From: Paractinoplanes maris | Lineage (GTDB): Bacteria; Actinomycetota; Actinomycetes; Mycobacteriales; Micromonosporaceae | DNA: 64,000 bases | Reading direction: 5' to 3' | Assembly: GCF_023544465.1 (NCBI RefSeq) | Contig: NZ_JALPVL010000015.1 | Coordinates: 62,001-126,000 of the forward strand | Shown: one piece after another, positions 16,001 to 23,946 of the stretch | Position numbering within the stretch: the stretch's first letter is position 1 | Layout: each line of letters starts with the position of its first letter | The notes under the pieces: generated by a model | Databases searched by the model: none | Seen by the model: only the letters and a program-made list of their open reading frames with translations | What the model was told of the DNA's origin: nothing | Position numbers and translations under genes: made by a program

Positions 16001-16759
16001 ATGTGGGATCCGTCCGTCTACCGCCGGTTCGGCGCCGAGCGTTCACGCCCCTTCTTCGACCTGGTCGCGCGGATCGGCGCCGAGCGTCCGCGCGCGGTCG
16101 TCGACCTGGGCTGCGGGCCCGGCGAGCTGACCCTGTCGCTGGCCGGACGCTGGCCCGGGGCTCGGCTCACCGGGATCGACTCCTCGCCCGAGATGATCGA
16201 GAAGGCCTCGGCCCACGGCGGTCCGGCCGATTTCCGTACGGGCGACGTGCGCGACTGGCACCCGGAGCCCGACGTCGACGTGCTGGTGACCAACGCGACC
16301 CTGCAGTGGGTGCCCGAACACCGTGATCTGCTCGTCCGCTGGACCCGCGAGCTGCCGCCCGGCGCCTGGCTGGCGATGCAGGTGCCGGGTAACTTCGGCG
16401 CGCCCTCGCACGTGCTGCTGCGTGAGGTCGGGAAGCGTTACGGCGTGAGCGACGTGCTGCGGGAGGCGCCGGTCGGTGATGCCGCCGACTATGCGGCACT
16501 GCTCGACGGGGCCGAGGTCGACGCGTGGGAGACCACCTACCTGCACCTGCTGCCGGTCGACGGGCCCGAGCACCCGGTGCTGCGCTGGATGGAGGGGACG
16601 GCGTTGCGTCCCGTCAAGGTCACGCTGGACGACAATGCTTGGCAGTCGTTCCGCGCCGACCTCGCGCGGGAGCTGACCGGCGCCTACCCGGCGACCGGGG
16701 GCTACGTCGCGTTCCCGTTCCGCCGCGTCTTCGTGGTGGCCCGGACCGCCTCATCGTAA
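16001..16759 (+). CDS. tam: Trans-aconitate 2-methyltransferase family protein
   Basis: A 252-residue SAM-dependent class I methyltransferase. Motif I is VVDLGCGPGE (about residues 30-39), followed by GIDSSPEMI. The NATLQWVPEH segment, the N-terminus WDPSVYRRFGAERSRPF and the late FPFRRVFVVAR match the E. coli Tam pattern across the full length. Tam methylates trans-aconitate, an inhibitory by-product of the TCA cycle. GGGAGG lies 5 nt before the ATG at 16001. The start codon of the deaminase gene follows after 11 bp, so the two are probably co-transcribed. Confidence 0.85.
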   Translation: MWDPSVYRRFGAERSRPFFDLVARIGAERPRAVVDLGCGPGELTLSLAGRWPGARLTGIDSSPEMIEKASAHGGPADFRTGDVRDWHPEPDVDVLVTNATLQWVPEHRDLLVRWTRELPPGAWLAMQVPGNFGAPSHVLLREVGKRYGVSDVLREAPVGDAADYAALLDGAEVDAWETTYLHLLPVDGPEHPVLRWMEGTALRPVKVTLDDNAWQSFRADLARELTGAYPATGGYVAFPFRRVFVVARTASS

Positions 16760-16770
16760 GGGGACGAAGG

Positions 16771-17796
16771 GTGACATCGTTCATCGCCGGCCTGCCCAAG
16801 GCCGAGCTGCACGTGCACCACGTGGGCTCGGCCTCGCCGCGCATCGTGGCCGAGCTGGCCGCCCGGCACGAGGGCGCCTCGCCGGTGCCGGCCGACCCGG
16901 CCGCGCTGGCCGACTACTTCGCGTTCCGCGACTTCGCGCACTTCATCGACGTCTACCTGACCGTGGTCGACCTGATCCGCGACGACCAGGACGTGCGCAT
17001 GCTGACCTTCGAGGTCGCCCGCGAGCTGGCCCGCCAGCAGGTCCGGTACGCCGAGCTGACCATCACGCCCTACTCCAGCGTCAAGCGCGGCATCCCGGCC
17101 AAGGCGTTCTGCGAGGCGATCGAGGACGCCCGGCGCGGCGCCTCGGCCGAGTTCGGCATCGACCTGCGCTGGTGCTTCGACATCCCCGGTGAGGCCGGGC
17201 TCGCCGCGGCCGAGCAGACCCTGGCCATCGCGCTCGAGGAGCGGCCCGAGGGCCTGATCAGTTTCGGGCTGGGCGGTCCCGAGATCGGTGTGCCCCGCCC
17301 GCAGTTCAAGCCGTACTTCGACCAGGCCCGGGCAGCCGGGTTGCACAGCGTGCCGCACGCCGGCGAGACCACCGGCCCCGAGACGGTCTGGGATGCCATC
17401 CACGAGCTGGGCGCCGAGCGCATCGGGCACGGCATCTCGGCCGCACGGGACCCGGAGCTGGTGTCCTATCTGGCCGAGCACCGCATCCCGCTCGAGATCA
17501 GCCCGACCTCGAACCTGCGCACCCGGGCGGTGGCCTCACTCGACGAACATCCGCTGGCCGCCCTGGTCGCCGCGGGCGTGCCGGTGAGCATCAACTCCGA
17601 CGACCCGCCCATGTTCGGCACCACGCTCGAGAACGAGTACGCGGTGGCCGCGCGGCTGCTCGACCTCGACGACGACGGCGTGGCCGGACTGGCCCGTGCC
17701 GCCGTCTCGCAGAGCTTCCTCGACTCGTCCGGGAAGGCCAAGCTGCTCGCCGAGATCGACGCCTACGCCTTCAGTCAGGGCAGCCGGAGCGCATAG
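16771..17796 (+). CDS. Adenosine deaminase family protein, possibly 6-aminodeoxyfutalosine deaminase
   Basis: A 341-residue metal-dependent deaminase. Metal ligands are in ELHVHHVGS (about residues 12-20), the late His in SVPHAGET and the Asp pair in SINSDDPP. HVHHVG in place of the usual HLHLDG and the sequence GLGGPEIGVPRPQFKPYF resemble the actinobacterial group that includes the Streptomyces 6-aminodeoxyfutalosine deaminase of the futalosine menaquinone route. A plain adenosine deaminase cannot be excluded. The GTG start at 16771 is supported by the family N-terminus and an upstream GGACGAAGG. It probably shares a transcript with the tam-like gene. Confidence 0.85.
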   Translation: MTSFIAGLPKAELHVHHVGSASPRIVAELAARHEGASPVPADPAALADYFAFRDFAHFIDVYLTVVDLIRDDQDVRMLTFEVARELARQQVRYAELTITPYSSVKRGIPAKAFCEAIEDARRGASAEFGIDLRWCFDIPGEAGLAAAEQTLAIALEERPEGLISFGLGGPEIGVPRPQFKPYFDQARAAGLHSVPHAGETTGPETVWDAIHELGAERIGHGISAARDPELVSYLAEHRIPLEISPTSNLRTRAVASLDEHPLAALVAAGVPVSINSDDPPMFGTTLENEYAVAARLLDLDDDGVAGLARAAVSQSFLDSSGKAKLLAEIDAYAFSQGSRSA

Positions 17797-17933
17797 AGCG
17801 GTTCCTGCCAGATCGCCAGCACCACGACGATGCCGACGGTGAGCACGGAGATCCACCGGACGAGCCGTCGCCGGTTGAACCTGGCCGGGCCTTCCTCGGG
17901 CTCGGTCAGGGGCCGATCCAATGTGTCTCGCAC
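17775..17933 (-). CDS. Small membrane protein, 52 aa
   Basis: A frame from GTG 17933 to TGA 17775-17777 encodes 52 residues: a polar N-terminus (DTLDRPLTEPEEGPARFN), a basic RRRLVRW patch, then a hydrophobic helix ISVLTVGIVVVLAIW at about residues 27-41 and a short tail ending ALRLP. GGGAGG lies 5 nt upstream of the GTG. The positive patch before the helix predicts N-in/C-out. Its 3' end overlaps the convergent deaminase gene by 22 bp. It sits upstream of no obvious partner, and function is unknown. Confidence 0.6.
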   Translation of the reverse strand: MRDTLDRPLTEPEEGPARFNRRRLVRWISVLTVGIVVVLAIWQEPLYALRLP

Positions 17934-17942
17934 AACGCCTCC

Positions 17943-20147
17943 CTAGTCCGGTACCGCCGTCCAACTCTGATAGCGCTGACCGTTGCCTGTCTGCAGGACG
18001 AGCACCCGGTGCGCGCCGAAACGCTGATCGCCCACGCCGGCCACGAGGTCGCCCTCGGCGGTGCGCAGGGTGAAGCCGTACGCCGAAGCCTGCAGCACCC
18101 ACCGGGCGGCCGTGCTGTCGCAGGCGGTCTGCACCAGCGGCGCCCCGGCGACCGGCCGGCCGCCGACCGGGCCGGCGCATTTGCCGGTGGCCCGCGAGAC
18201 CAGCGTGTAGCTCCGCTTGCCGGCCGGCACGAGTTTCCACTGCTGCTGGGCGTCGTCGTCGCTGCCACCGAGGGTCAGCGGCGTGCCGAGTGCGGTCCGG
18301 GCGGCGTAGAGGTCGGCCGCCCCGCCGGTGAGCGCGTTGGTCAGCGTGAACCACGAGTTCTGCGCGGGGCGGGCGGCCGGCGCTGTCTCGGCCGTGGCCC
18401 GCGCGGTGTACTTGCCGCCCGACTTGATGGTCACCTGGTATTTCGCGTCGGGCTTGAGACCGATCAGCCGGGCCCGGGTGGCCTTCGTCGTGGCCACCGG
18501 CTGACCGCCGACCGACACCTGATAGGTCGCCGTGGCCGAGGCCGCGCTCCAGGTGAGCCGGACCGAGCCGCTGGTCGCGTCGCGCACCTCGAGCACCGCC
18601 TGCACGGGCTCGGCCTGCACGCCGGCCGGCTCGGTCGGGGGAGCGGTGGTCGCGGCCACCGGCAACTGCTCCGGTGAGTCCGTGACGGGTGTCTCGGCCG
18701 GCGCGCTCGGCTCGGCCCCCGGCTCCTCGCCGGGGACGGTCTCGGTCGGGGTGACATCGGGGGACGGCGGAGCATCGCCGCCGCCGTCACCGGGGTCCGA
18801 GCCCGGCTCGTCGATCACCGTGGGGGTCGGCTCGGCGCTCGGGCTCGGGTCCGGCTGGGCCGGGGCTGAGCTCGGCGGGCTGGTCGGCGGCGGGGCGCCA
18901 CCGGCGTCCGGGATGTCGTCGCCGCCGTCACTGCGCAGCAGGAACTCGCTCTTGGCGACGTTCCAGTTGGTGTCGAGATAGCTGCCCGGCTCCGGGTTGG
19001 TGTTGTAGTAGTCGTCGTGGCCGCAGTCGAGCCGCGTCTCGTGCTTCTTGGGGCAGACGTTGCGCACCTTGCGGCCCGAGCGGTCGGGCCCGCAGAGCAG
19101 GTCGTACTCGTCGACGCAGCCACCGGCCCCGCTCGCGTTGGGCGAGTCGATCAGCGACGCGCCCAGCGTGTGGGTCAGCTCGTGGGCGGCCATCGCCGAG
19201 CTCCAGCAGCCGGCGTCGACCCGGCCGTAGGAGGGACCGCCGTTGTTGCGGTTGCCCAGGCCGGGCCGCCGGTCGGCGATGTAGGTGGCGATGCCGCAGT
19301 ACACCTTGGTGTCGGCGAAGATCAGGTATTTCCGGTCGGTGCGGTTGTAGCCGAGCTTGCGCAGCTCGTCGATGTTGCGGGTGAACGACGTCAGGCCGGC
19401 TGCGGGCAGCTCCACCTCGGACACGTCGACCCGGCACTGCGGGGTGGTCACGAACCGGACGTGACGGGAGCCGCCGGTCTCGCCCGCGCTCTCGTCGAAG
19501 ATCTGGTCGACGCCGGCCGACCAGGTGCGGATCGAGCCCAGGAAGTCGGTGTAGCGGCTCGGGGTGCCGAACTCGTGCAGATAGAGCACCTGGACCCGCT
19601 TGCCGGTGCGCCCGTCGCCCTCGCAGGCCACGTCGTGCGCGCCCATGATGAAGTCGGCGTCGCCGGGAGCCGCGTCGGGCACCAGAGCCGGTGCGTCCGC
19701 GGTCAGCGCGCTGCCGCCCTCGTCGCGGGCGATCTCGGCGTCGGTCGGGGTGACCGCGGCACTCTCGAGGACCGGCGGCCGCGGCTCGGGTGATTTCGCG
19801 GTCACCGGGGCGACGTCGCGGCGCACCTCGAGCCCGGCCGGCGCCTCGTCGGGGCCGTGTGTGCAGTTCTGCTGGTCCAGTTCGTACGAGCCGGCGCACA
19901 GGGTGCCCGCCTTGGCCGGCTTGAGCCCGTCGTAGACCAGGCCCTGCTCGGGCTTGTCGGCCGGCACCGAGCTCAGCGAGAGGTTTCGCGAGCCGGGACC
20001 GTCGGAGACGCTCTGCACCACGCTCGGCCCCACCACCCCGCCGACGCCGAGCAGAGCCAGGCCCAGGGCGACCGGCAGCAACCGGTGCGGCTGCCGGGAG
20101 ACGGCCCGGCGGTGCCCACGCAGGACCGGCGGGCGGTGCGGGGACAA
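17943..20147 (-). CDS. Secreted metalloprotease with FnIII-like and ricin-type lectin domains
   Basis: A 734-residue secreted protein. TTG 20147 has AAGGAG 5 nt upstream, and the N-terminus has a basic RGHRRAVSRQPHR segment and a hydrophobic helix (about 23-43), a signal peptide or anchor. The protease domain spans about residues 145-400, with the zinc motif MAAHELTHTLGA near residue 319 and several paired Cys. A Pro/Ser/Thr/Asp-rich linker (about 412-515) leads to a fibronectin III-like domain (about 515-590) and a ricin-type beta-trefoil (about 602-733: QQQWKL, GKCAGPVGG). It should act outside the cell, perhaps tethered to polysaccharide by the lectin. The exact peptidase family is uncertain. 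Confidence 0.82.
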   Translation of the reverse strand: MSPHRPPVLRGHRRAVSRQPHRLLPVALGLALLGVGGVVGPSVVQSVSDGPGSRNLSLSSVPADKPEQGLVYDGLKPAKAGTLCAGSYELDQQNCTHGPDEAPAGLEVRRDVAPVTAKSPEPRPPVLESAAVTPTDAEIARDEGGSALTADAPALVPDAAPGDADFIMGAHDVACEGDGRTGKRVQVLYLHEFGTPSRYTDFLGSIRTWSAGVDQIFDESAGETGGSRHVRFVTTPQCRVDVSEVELPAAGLTSFTRNIDELRKLGYNRTDRKYLIFADTKVYCGIATYIADRRPGLGNRNNGGPSYGRVDAGCWSSAMAAHELTHTLGASLIDSPNASGAGGCVDEYDLLCGPDRSGRKVRNVCPKKHETRLDCGHDDYYNTNPEPGSYLDTNWNVAKSEFLLRSDGGDDIPDAGGAPPPTSPPSSAPAQPDPSPSAEPTPTVIDEPGSDPGDGGGDAPPSPDVTPTETVPGEEPGAEPSAPAETPVTDSPEQLPVAATTAPPTEPAGVQAEPVQAVLEVRDATSGSVRLTWSAASATATYQVSVGGQPVATTKATRARLIGLKPDAKYQVTIKSGGKYTARATAETAPAARPAQNSWFTLTNALTGGAADLYAARTALGTPLTLGGSDDDAQQQWKLVPAGKRSYTLVSRATGKCAGPVGGRPVAGAPLVQTACDSTAARWVLQASAYGFTLRTAEGDLVAGVGDQRFGAHRVLVLQTGNGQRYQSWTAVPD

Positions 20148-20341
20148 GACCTCTCCTTGCCTGGCGGGGGCGCGGTGGGAGGTGGTTATGGGGGTGCCAC
20201 CTCTCACCGCGCGGGAGCCTCGCCGGTTCGATGGTGCGGGCGCGGAACCGGGAAGCCGGATGGGATCGGTGGGAACCTTGCCACCCCGGCCCGCCCGGCG
20301 GAACGCCTTTAATACAGATCTAAGCAAGAGCTCGGGCCGAT

Positions 20342-21742
20342 TCACTCGGATCGGGCCGGGCGGCCCGCCCGCTCCCGGGCCAGGCGCCCGACGAGACCGA
20401 ACCGGCTGGCCTGTTTCGGCGTCGCCTCGGGGTCGGCGAACAGCATCACGACGCTGGCTCCGCCCATGGCCGCGCGGTCGAGGCTCACCGAGCCGCCCGC
20501 GGACTGCGCCGCGCGACGAGCGATGTCGAGCCCGAGACCGGTCGAACCCTGGTTGCTCTGGCCACGCTGCATTGCCTTCTCCGGATCGGGAATGCCGGGA
20601 CCGGCGTCGTCGACACGCACAGCGATCCATCCGTCGCGCCGTGAGATGCCCACTTCGAAGGCCGTTCCCTGGGGGGTGTAGCGGAACACATTACCCAGAA
20701 TCGCGTCCAGCGCGGCCGCCAATTCCGCCCGGGCGACCGGCACCGGGATGCGCATCTGCGCGCCGACCACCCGGTGGCTGCGGTTCTGGTCGCCGGCCAG
20801 GGCCGACCAGAACGTCATGCGCTCGCGCACGACCTCGCTGACGTCGCACACACCGGTCTCGGGCGCGGCCGCGACCTGGGCCGCGACCGCCTTGCGGGTG
20901 GTGTTGATGAGCTGGTTGACCTCGCCCTCGAGCGTGACGATGGCCTGCCGGATGCGCCGGATGCCGCGCCGGCGGTCGATCTCGTCGGGGCTCAGGCTGA
21001 TGATCTGGGTGTCGTCCGGGTCGAGCGCCTCGGCGTCCAGGCGCAGCGCGGTCAGCGGTGTGCGCAGCCGGTGCGAGAGATCGGCCACCATCTCGCGCTC
21101 GTTGGTGCGCGAGGTGACCAGGCGGTCGGCCATGCGGTTGAACGCATACCCGGCCTCGGCCAGCTCGCGCGGGCCCGAGGGCTGGATGCGGACGCCGAGG
21201 TCGCCGCCGCCGACGGCCATCGCCGCCTGCACCAGGCCGCGGGCCGAGTCGACCGCGCCCCGGGCCAGCCGGTCGACCACGATGACACTGGCCGCGACCA
21301 GCACGAGCGCGATGCCCAGCAGGAGCCACCAGTCGCCCTCGCCGCCGTCGAGGTCGCCGTCGGGAACGAAGACCTCGACCACCGACGTCCGGCCGGCGAC
21401 GGTGATCGGCTCGAGCCGGACCAGGCCGCCGTCGACGTCCTCGGTGACCGTCGAGCCGCTGGTCGCGGCGTGCCGCACCTCGTCACCCGGCGCGCGGCCG
21501 CCCGCGGTCTGACCGGGCGCGTAGACCCTGACCCGGTCGCTCACCCCGGCCAGGGCCGCGGCCAGGCCCTTGGGGCCGGCCCCGGCCGACAGCGCGCCGA
21601 CGATCCGCGAGCTCTGCCGCTCGGCGGCCGCGAGGACCTGCTCGCGGTGGTCGTGGCGCAGCTCGAAGCCGAGCGGGACGAGGAACGCGAGAGCGGCGAC
21701 GGTGGTGGTGGCGGCGGTGATGTAGGCCAGGCGGCCTCTCAG
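20342..21742 (-). CDS. Sensor histidine kinase
   Basis: A 466-residue two-component sensor. An N-terminal TM helix (about 8-28), an extracellular sensor of about 120 residues, a second TM helix (WWLLLGIALVLVAASVIVV, about 150-168) and a HAMP segment come first. HisKA follows (MVADLSHRLRTPLTALRLD, His about 223). The ATP-binding region has LGNVFRYTPQG, VDDAGPGIP and GLGLDIARR. The kinase frame has no ATG, GTG or TTG near the first TM helix. The best start is CTG 21742, overlapping the response-regulator stop as CTGA; the alternative is ATG 21883, inside the upstream gene by about 145 bp. It phosphorylates the regulator at 21739. Confidence 0.88.
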   Translation of the reverse strand: MRGRLAYITAATTTVAALAFLVPLGFELRHDHREQVLAAAERQSSRIVGALSAGAGPKGLAAALAGVSDRVRVYAPGQTAGGRAPGDEVRHAATSGSTVTEDVDGGLVRLEPITVAGRTSVVEVFVPDGDLDGGEGDWWLLLGIALVLVAASVIVVDRLARGAVDSARGLVQAAMAVGGGDLGVRIQPSGPRELAEAGYAFNRMADRLVTSRTNEREMVADLSHRLRTPLTALRLDAEALDPDDTQIISLSPDEIDRRRGIRRIRQAIVTLEGEVNQLINTTRKAVAAQVAAAPETGVCDVSEVVRERMTFWSALAGDQNRSHRVVGAQMRIPVPVARAELAAALDAILGNVFRYTPQGTAFEVGISRRDGWIAVRVDDAGPGIPDPEKAMQRGQSNQGSTGLGLDIARRAAQSAGGSVSLDRAAMGGASVVMLFADPEATPKQASRFGLVGRLARERAGRPARSE

Positions 21743-22428
21743 TCCGGCGCCACCAACCGGAATCCGACTCCCCGCACGGTGCGCAGGTAGCGAGGTTTCG
21801 CCGCGGACTCGCCCAGTTTCCGGCGTAGCCAGTACAGATGTACGTCGATCGTCTGGTCCTCGCCGACCGATGGCTGTCGCCATACCTCCTCCAACAGCTC
21901 ACGTCGGGAAACCACCCGGCCCGGGCGGGCTGCCAGGTAGGCCAGCAGGTCGAACTCCTTGCGGGTCAGCGCGAGCGCCTGATCCGCCAGGGTGGCACTG
22001 CGCTCACCGACGTCGACCCGCAGCTCGCCGACCTCGTGCACGGCGGGCTGAGCGGTGCGGCTGGCCCGGCCGACGCGGCGCAGCACGGTGGCGATGCGCG
22101 CGTCGAGATGGGCGCCGGTGAACGGCTTGACCATGTAGTCGTCGGCGCCGGCCCGTAACAGCCGGACGACGGTCTGCTCGTCGTCGCGCGCGGTGGCGAT
22201 GATGATCGGCACGTCGGTGATGCCGCGGAGCATGCGCAGGGCGTCCGACCCGTCGAGGTCGGGCAGCCCGAGGTCGAGCACGACCAGGTCGGGCGTCTCG
22301 GCGGCGACGCGCCGGAGCGCGTCCAGCGCCGTGCCGACGGCGTGCACGGCATGCCCCCGGTCGGCGAGCGAGCGAAGCATGGCACCGCGCACGACGTGAT
22401 CGTCCTCGACGAGCAACACCGTGGCCAT
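21739..22428 (-). CDS. Two-component response regulator, OmpR/PhoB family
   Basis: A 229-residue DNA-binding regulator. The receiver domain (1-120) has acidic D9/D10, phospho-acceptor D52 (VVLDLGLPDLDG) and K101 (YMVKPF). The C-terminal winged helix (about 130-228) shows LTRKEFDLLAYLA, then VDVHLYWLRRKLGE and RTVRGVGFRL. It forms a coupled operon with the sensor kinase downstream (4-bp overlap). The target genes are unknown; the secreted protease two genes on is a possibility from position only. Confidence 0.94.
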   Translation of the reverse strand: MATVLLVEDDHVVRGAMLRSLADRGHAVHAVGTALDALRRVAAETPDLVVLDLGLPDLDGSDALRMLRGITDVPIIIATARDDEQTVVRLLRAGADDYMVKPFTGAHLDARIATVLRRVGRASRTAQPAVHEVGELRVDVGERSATLADQALALTRKEFDLLAYLAARPGRVVSRRELLEEVWRQPSVGEDQTIDVHLYWLRRKLGESAAKPRYLRTVRGVGFRLVAPD

Positions 22429-22524
22429 GCGAAGAAGGTACTGCGCCTGGCCAGCAGGGCCTAACCGGTGATGCAGGGACACCCTTCGATCACCGTACGT
22501 GATGGGATATCGTCCGTTGCGCCG

Positions 22525-23415
22525 ATGTCGTTCACTCTTTTTCCCGATACACGCCTGGCGCTGGCGCTCGAGAGCCTGGCCGGCCTGAGCGTCGGAGACG
22601 CGCTGGGCGCTCAGCATTTCGTGCTTCCGGTCGACGTCGCGGATCCGCCGCCCCCGCCGTGGCCGTGGACCGACGACACCGAGGAAGCCTGCTGTCTGGT
22701 CGCCGTGCTCGCGGAGGGTGACTTCGACCGGGACGCGTTCGCCGAGCTGCTGGGCCGCCACCACGACCCCGGCCGGGGCTACGGCGCGGGCGCCGTGCTG
22801 ATGCTCCGGGAGATCCGGGACGGCCTGCCGTGGCCGATCGCGGCCGCGGCCGCCTTCGACGGGCAGGGCTCGGCCGGCAACGGCGCCGCCATGCGGGCCG
22901 CCCCGCTCGGCGCCTGGCACGCCGACTCGCTGGCCCACGCGGCCGTGCAGGGTGCCCGCGCGGCCGAGGTCACCCATGCCCACCCGGAGGGCGTGGCCGG
23001 GGGAGTGGCGGTGGCGGTCGCCGCGGCCGTGGCGACCGCCGGCCGGCTCGACGGGCAACGGCCGGCGCTGCTGCGCGCGGTGGCCGCGCACACCCCCGAC
23101 GGGCCCGTCCGGGACGGGCTGCGGGCGGCGATGCGATTGACCGACCCGCTGGCGGCGGCGGCCGAGCTGGGCACCGGCGCGCGGGCGAGGGCCCGGGACA
23201 CGGTGCCGTTCGCCGTCTGGGTGGCCGACCGGTTCCTCGACGACTATCCGGCGGCGATCGCGGCGTGTGTCCGGGCCGGCGGGGACGTCGACACCACCTG
23301 TGCCATCGCCGGGGGCGTCGTGGCCGCGTACACCGGGGCCGGCGGCATCCCGCCCGGCTGGCTCGCGGCCCGCGAGCCGCTGCCCGCCTGGCTCCCCACC
23401 GCCACCGGCGAATAA
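22525..23415 (+). CDS. ADP-ribosylglycohydrolase family protein
   Basis: A 296-residue all-helical enzyme of the DraG/ADP-ribosylglycohydrolase fold. Metal-binding motifs are WTDDTE (about 48-53) and GGDVDTTCAIAGG near residue 255; the first Asp-Thr of the usual DTDT is Asp-Val here, a modest variation. GSAGNGAAMRAAPLG is the conserved central loop. It should remove ADP-ribose from a protein or small molecule in the cytoplasm. The next gene, a HIT-family hydrolase, starts 9 bp after its stop and may have a linked nucleotide role. Confidence 0.87.
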   Translation: MSFTLFPDTRLALALESLAGLSVGDALGAQHFVLPVDVADPPPPPWPWTDDTEEACCLVAVLAEGDFDRDAFAELLGRHHDPGRGYGAGAVLMLREIRDGLPWPIAAAAAFDGQGSAGNGAAMRAAPLGAWHADSLAHAAVQGARAAEVTHAHPEGVAGGVAVAVAAAVATAGRLDGQRPALLRAVAAHTPDGPVRDGLRAAMRLTDPLAAAAELGTGARARARDTVPFAVWVADRFLDDYPAAIAACVRAGGDVDTTCAIAGGVVAAYTGAGGIPPGWLAAREPLPAWLPTATGE

Positions 23416-23418
23416 GCT
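23413..23418 (+). promoter_or_regulatory. -10 box TAAGCT nested in the upstream stop codon
   Basis: TAAGCT starts with the TAA stop of the ADP-ribosylglycohydrolase gene and ends 6 nt before the GTG of the HIT gene at 23425, as expected for a leaderless mRNA. A GGGGG stretch could serve as a weak ribosome site instead. Confidence 0.4.
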
Positions 23419-23424
23419 CCGGGG

Positions 23425-23946
23425 GTGAGCGACGAGGCTGAGCCCGACGGTTTGGAGCGGCTCTGGACGCCGCACCGGCTCGATTACGTCACGGGCGCCG
23501 ACAAGCCGGCGGGTTGCCCGTTCTGCCGGGCCCCCGAGACCGACGATCTGGTGGTCGCGCGCGGTGAGCTGGTATTCGCGGTGCTCAACCTCTATCCGTA
23601 CAATCCGGGCCACGTGATGGTCTGCCCCTATCGGCACGTCGCCGACTACACCGACCTGACCGAGGACGAGACGGCCGAGGTCGCCGCCTTCACGCGGACG
23701 GCGATGCGGGTGATCCGCTCGGTGAGCAGTCCGCACGGCTTCAACCTGGGGATGAACCAGGGCGCCGTGGCGGGGGCGGGCATCGCCGCCCACCTGCATC
23801 AGCACGTGGTGCCCCGGTGGGGCGGCGACGCCAATTTCATGTCGGTGGTCAGCCGCACCAAGGTGCTGCCGCAGCTGCTGGACGACACCCGCCGGTTACT
23901 GATCGAGGCGTGGCCGGCCCAAGGGCGAGCTTCAAGCTCGCCCTAA
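23425..23946 (+). CDS. HIT-family nucleotide hydrolase/phosphorylase
   Basis: A 173-residue histidine-triad protein. The triad is H123-L-H125-Q-H127 (AAHLHQHVVPRW), and CPFC (31-34) is the N-terminal zinc-type pair of the Ap4A-phosphorylase-like branch found in actinobacteria. NLYPYNPGHVMVCPYRH is the conserved core. It probably hydrolyses or phosphorylyses dinucleoside polyphosphates. In many actinobacteria this gene lies directly upstream of pgsA; here pgsA is 4 kb away, separated by the TetR, monooxygenase and EF-G2 genes. The stop codon is part of a hairpin shared with the convergent tetR gene. Confidence 0.9.
   Translation: MSDEAEPDGLERLWTPHRLDYVTGADKPAGCPFCRAPETDDLVVARGELVFAVLNLYPYNPGHVMVCPYRHVADYTDLTEDETAEVAAFTRTAMRVIRSVSSPHGFNLGMNQGAVAGAGIAAHLHQHVVPRWGGDANFMSVVSRTKVLPQLLDDTRRLLIEAWPAQGRASSSP
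23922..23944. terminator. Bidirectional terminator inside two gene ends
   Basis: AGGGCGAGCTT (23922-23932) and AAGCTCGCCCT (23934-23944) form a perfect 11-bp stem with a 1-nt centre. It overlaps the last codons of the HIT gene and the stop codon region of the convergent tetR gene. Confidence 0.75.

Noticed and set aside
20148..20341. GC-rich leader before the secreted protease considered as a riboswitch
   Set aside because: Imperfect stems are visible, but no conserved core of a known class, such as the c-di-AMP riboswitch, could be found.
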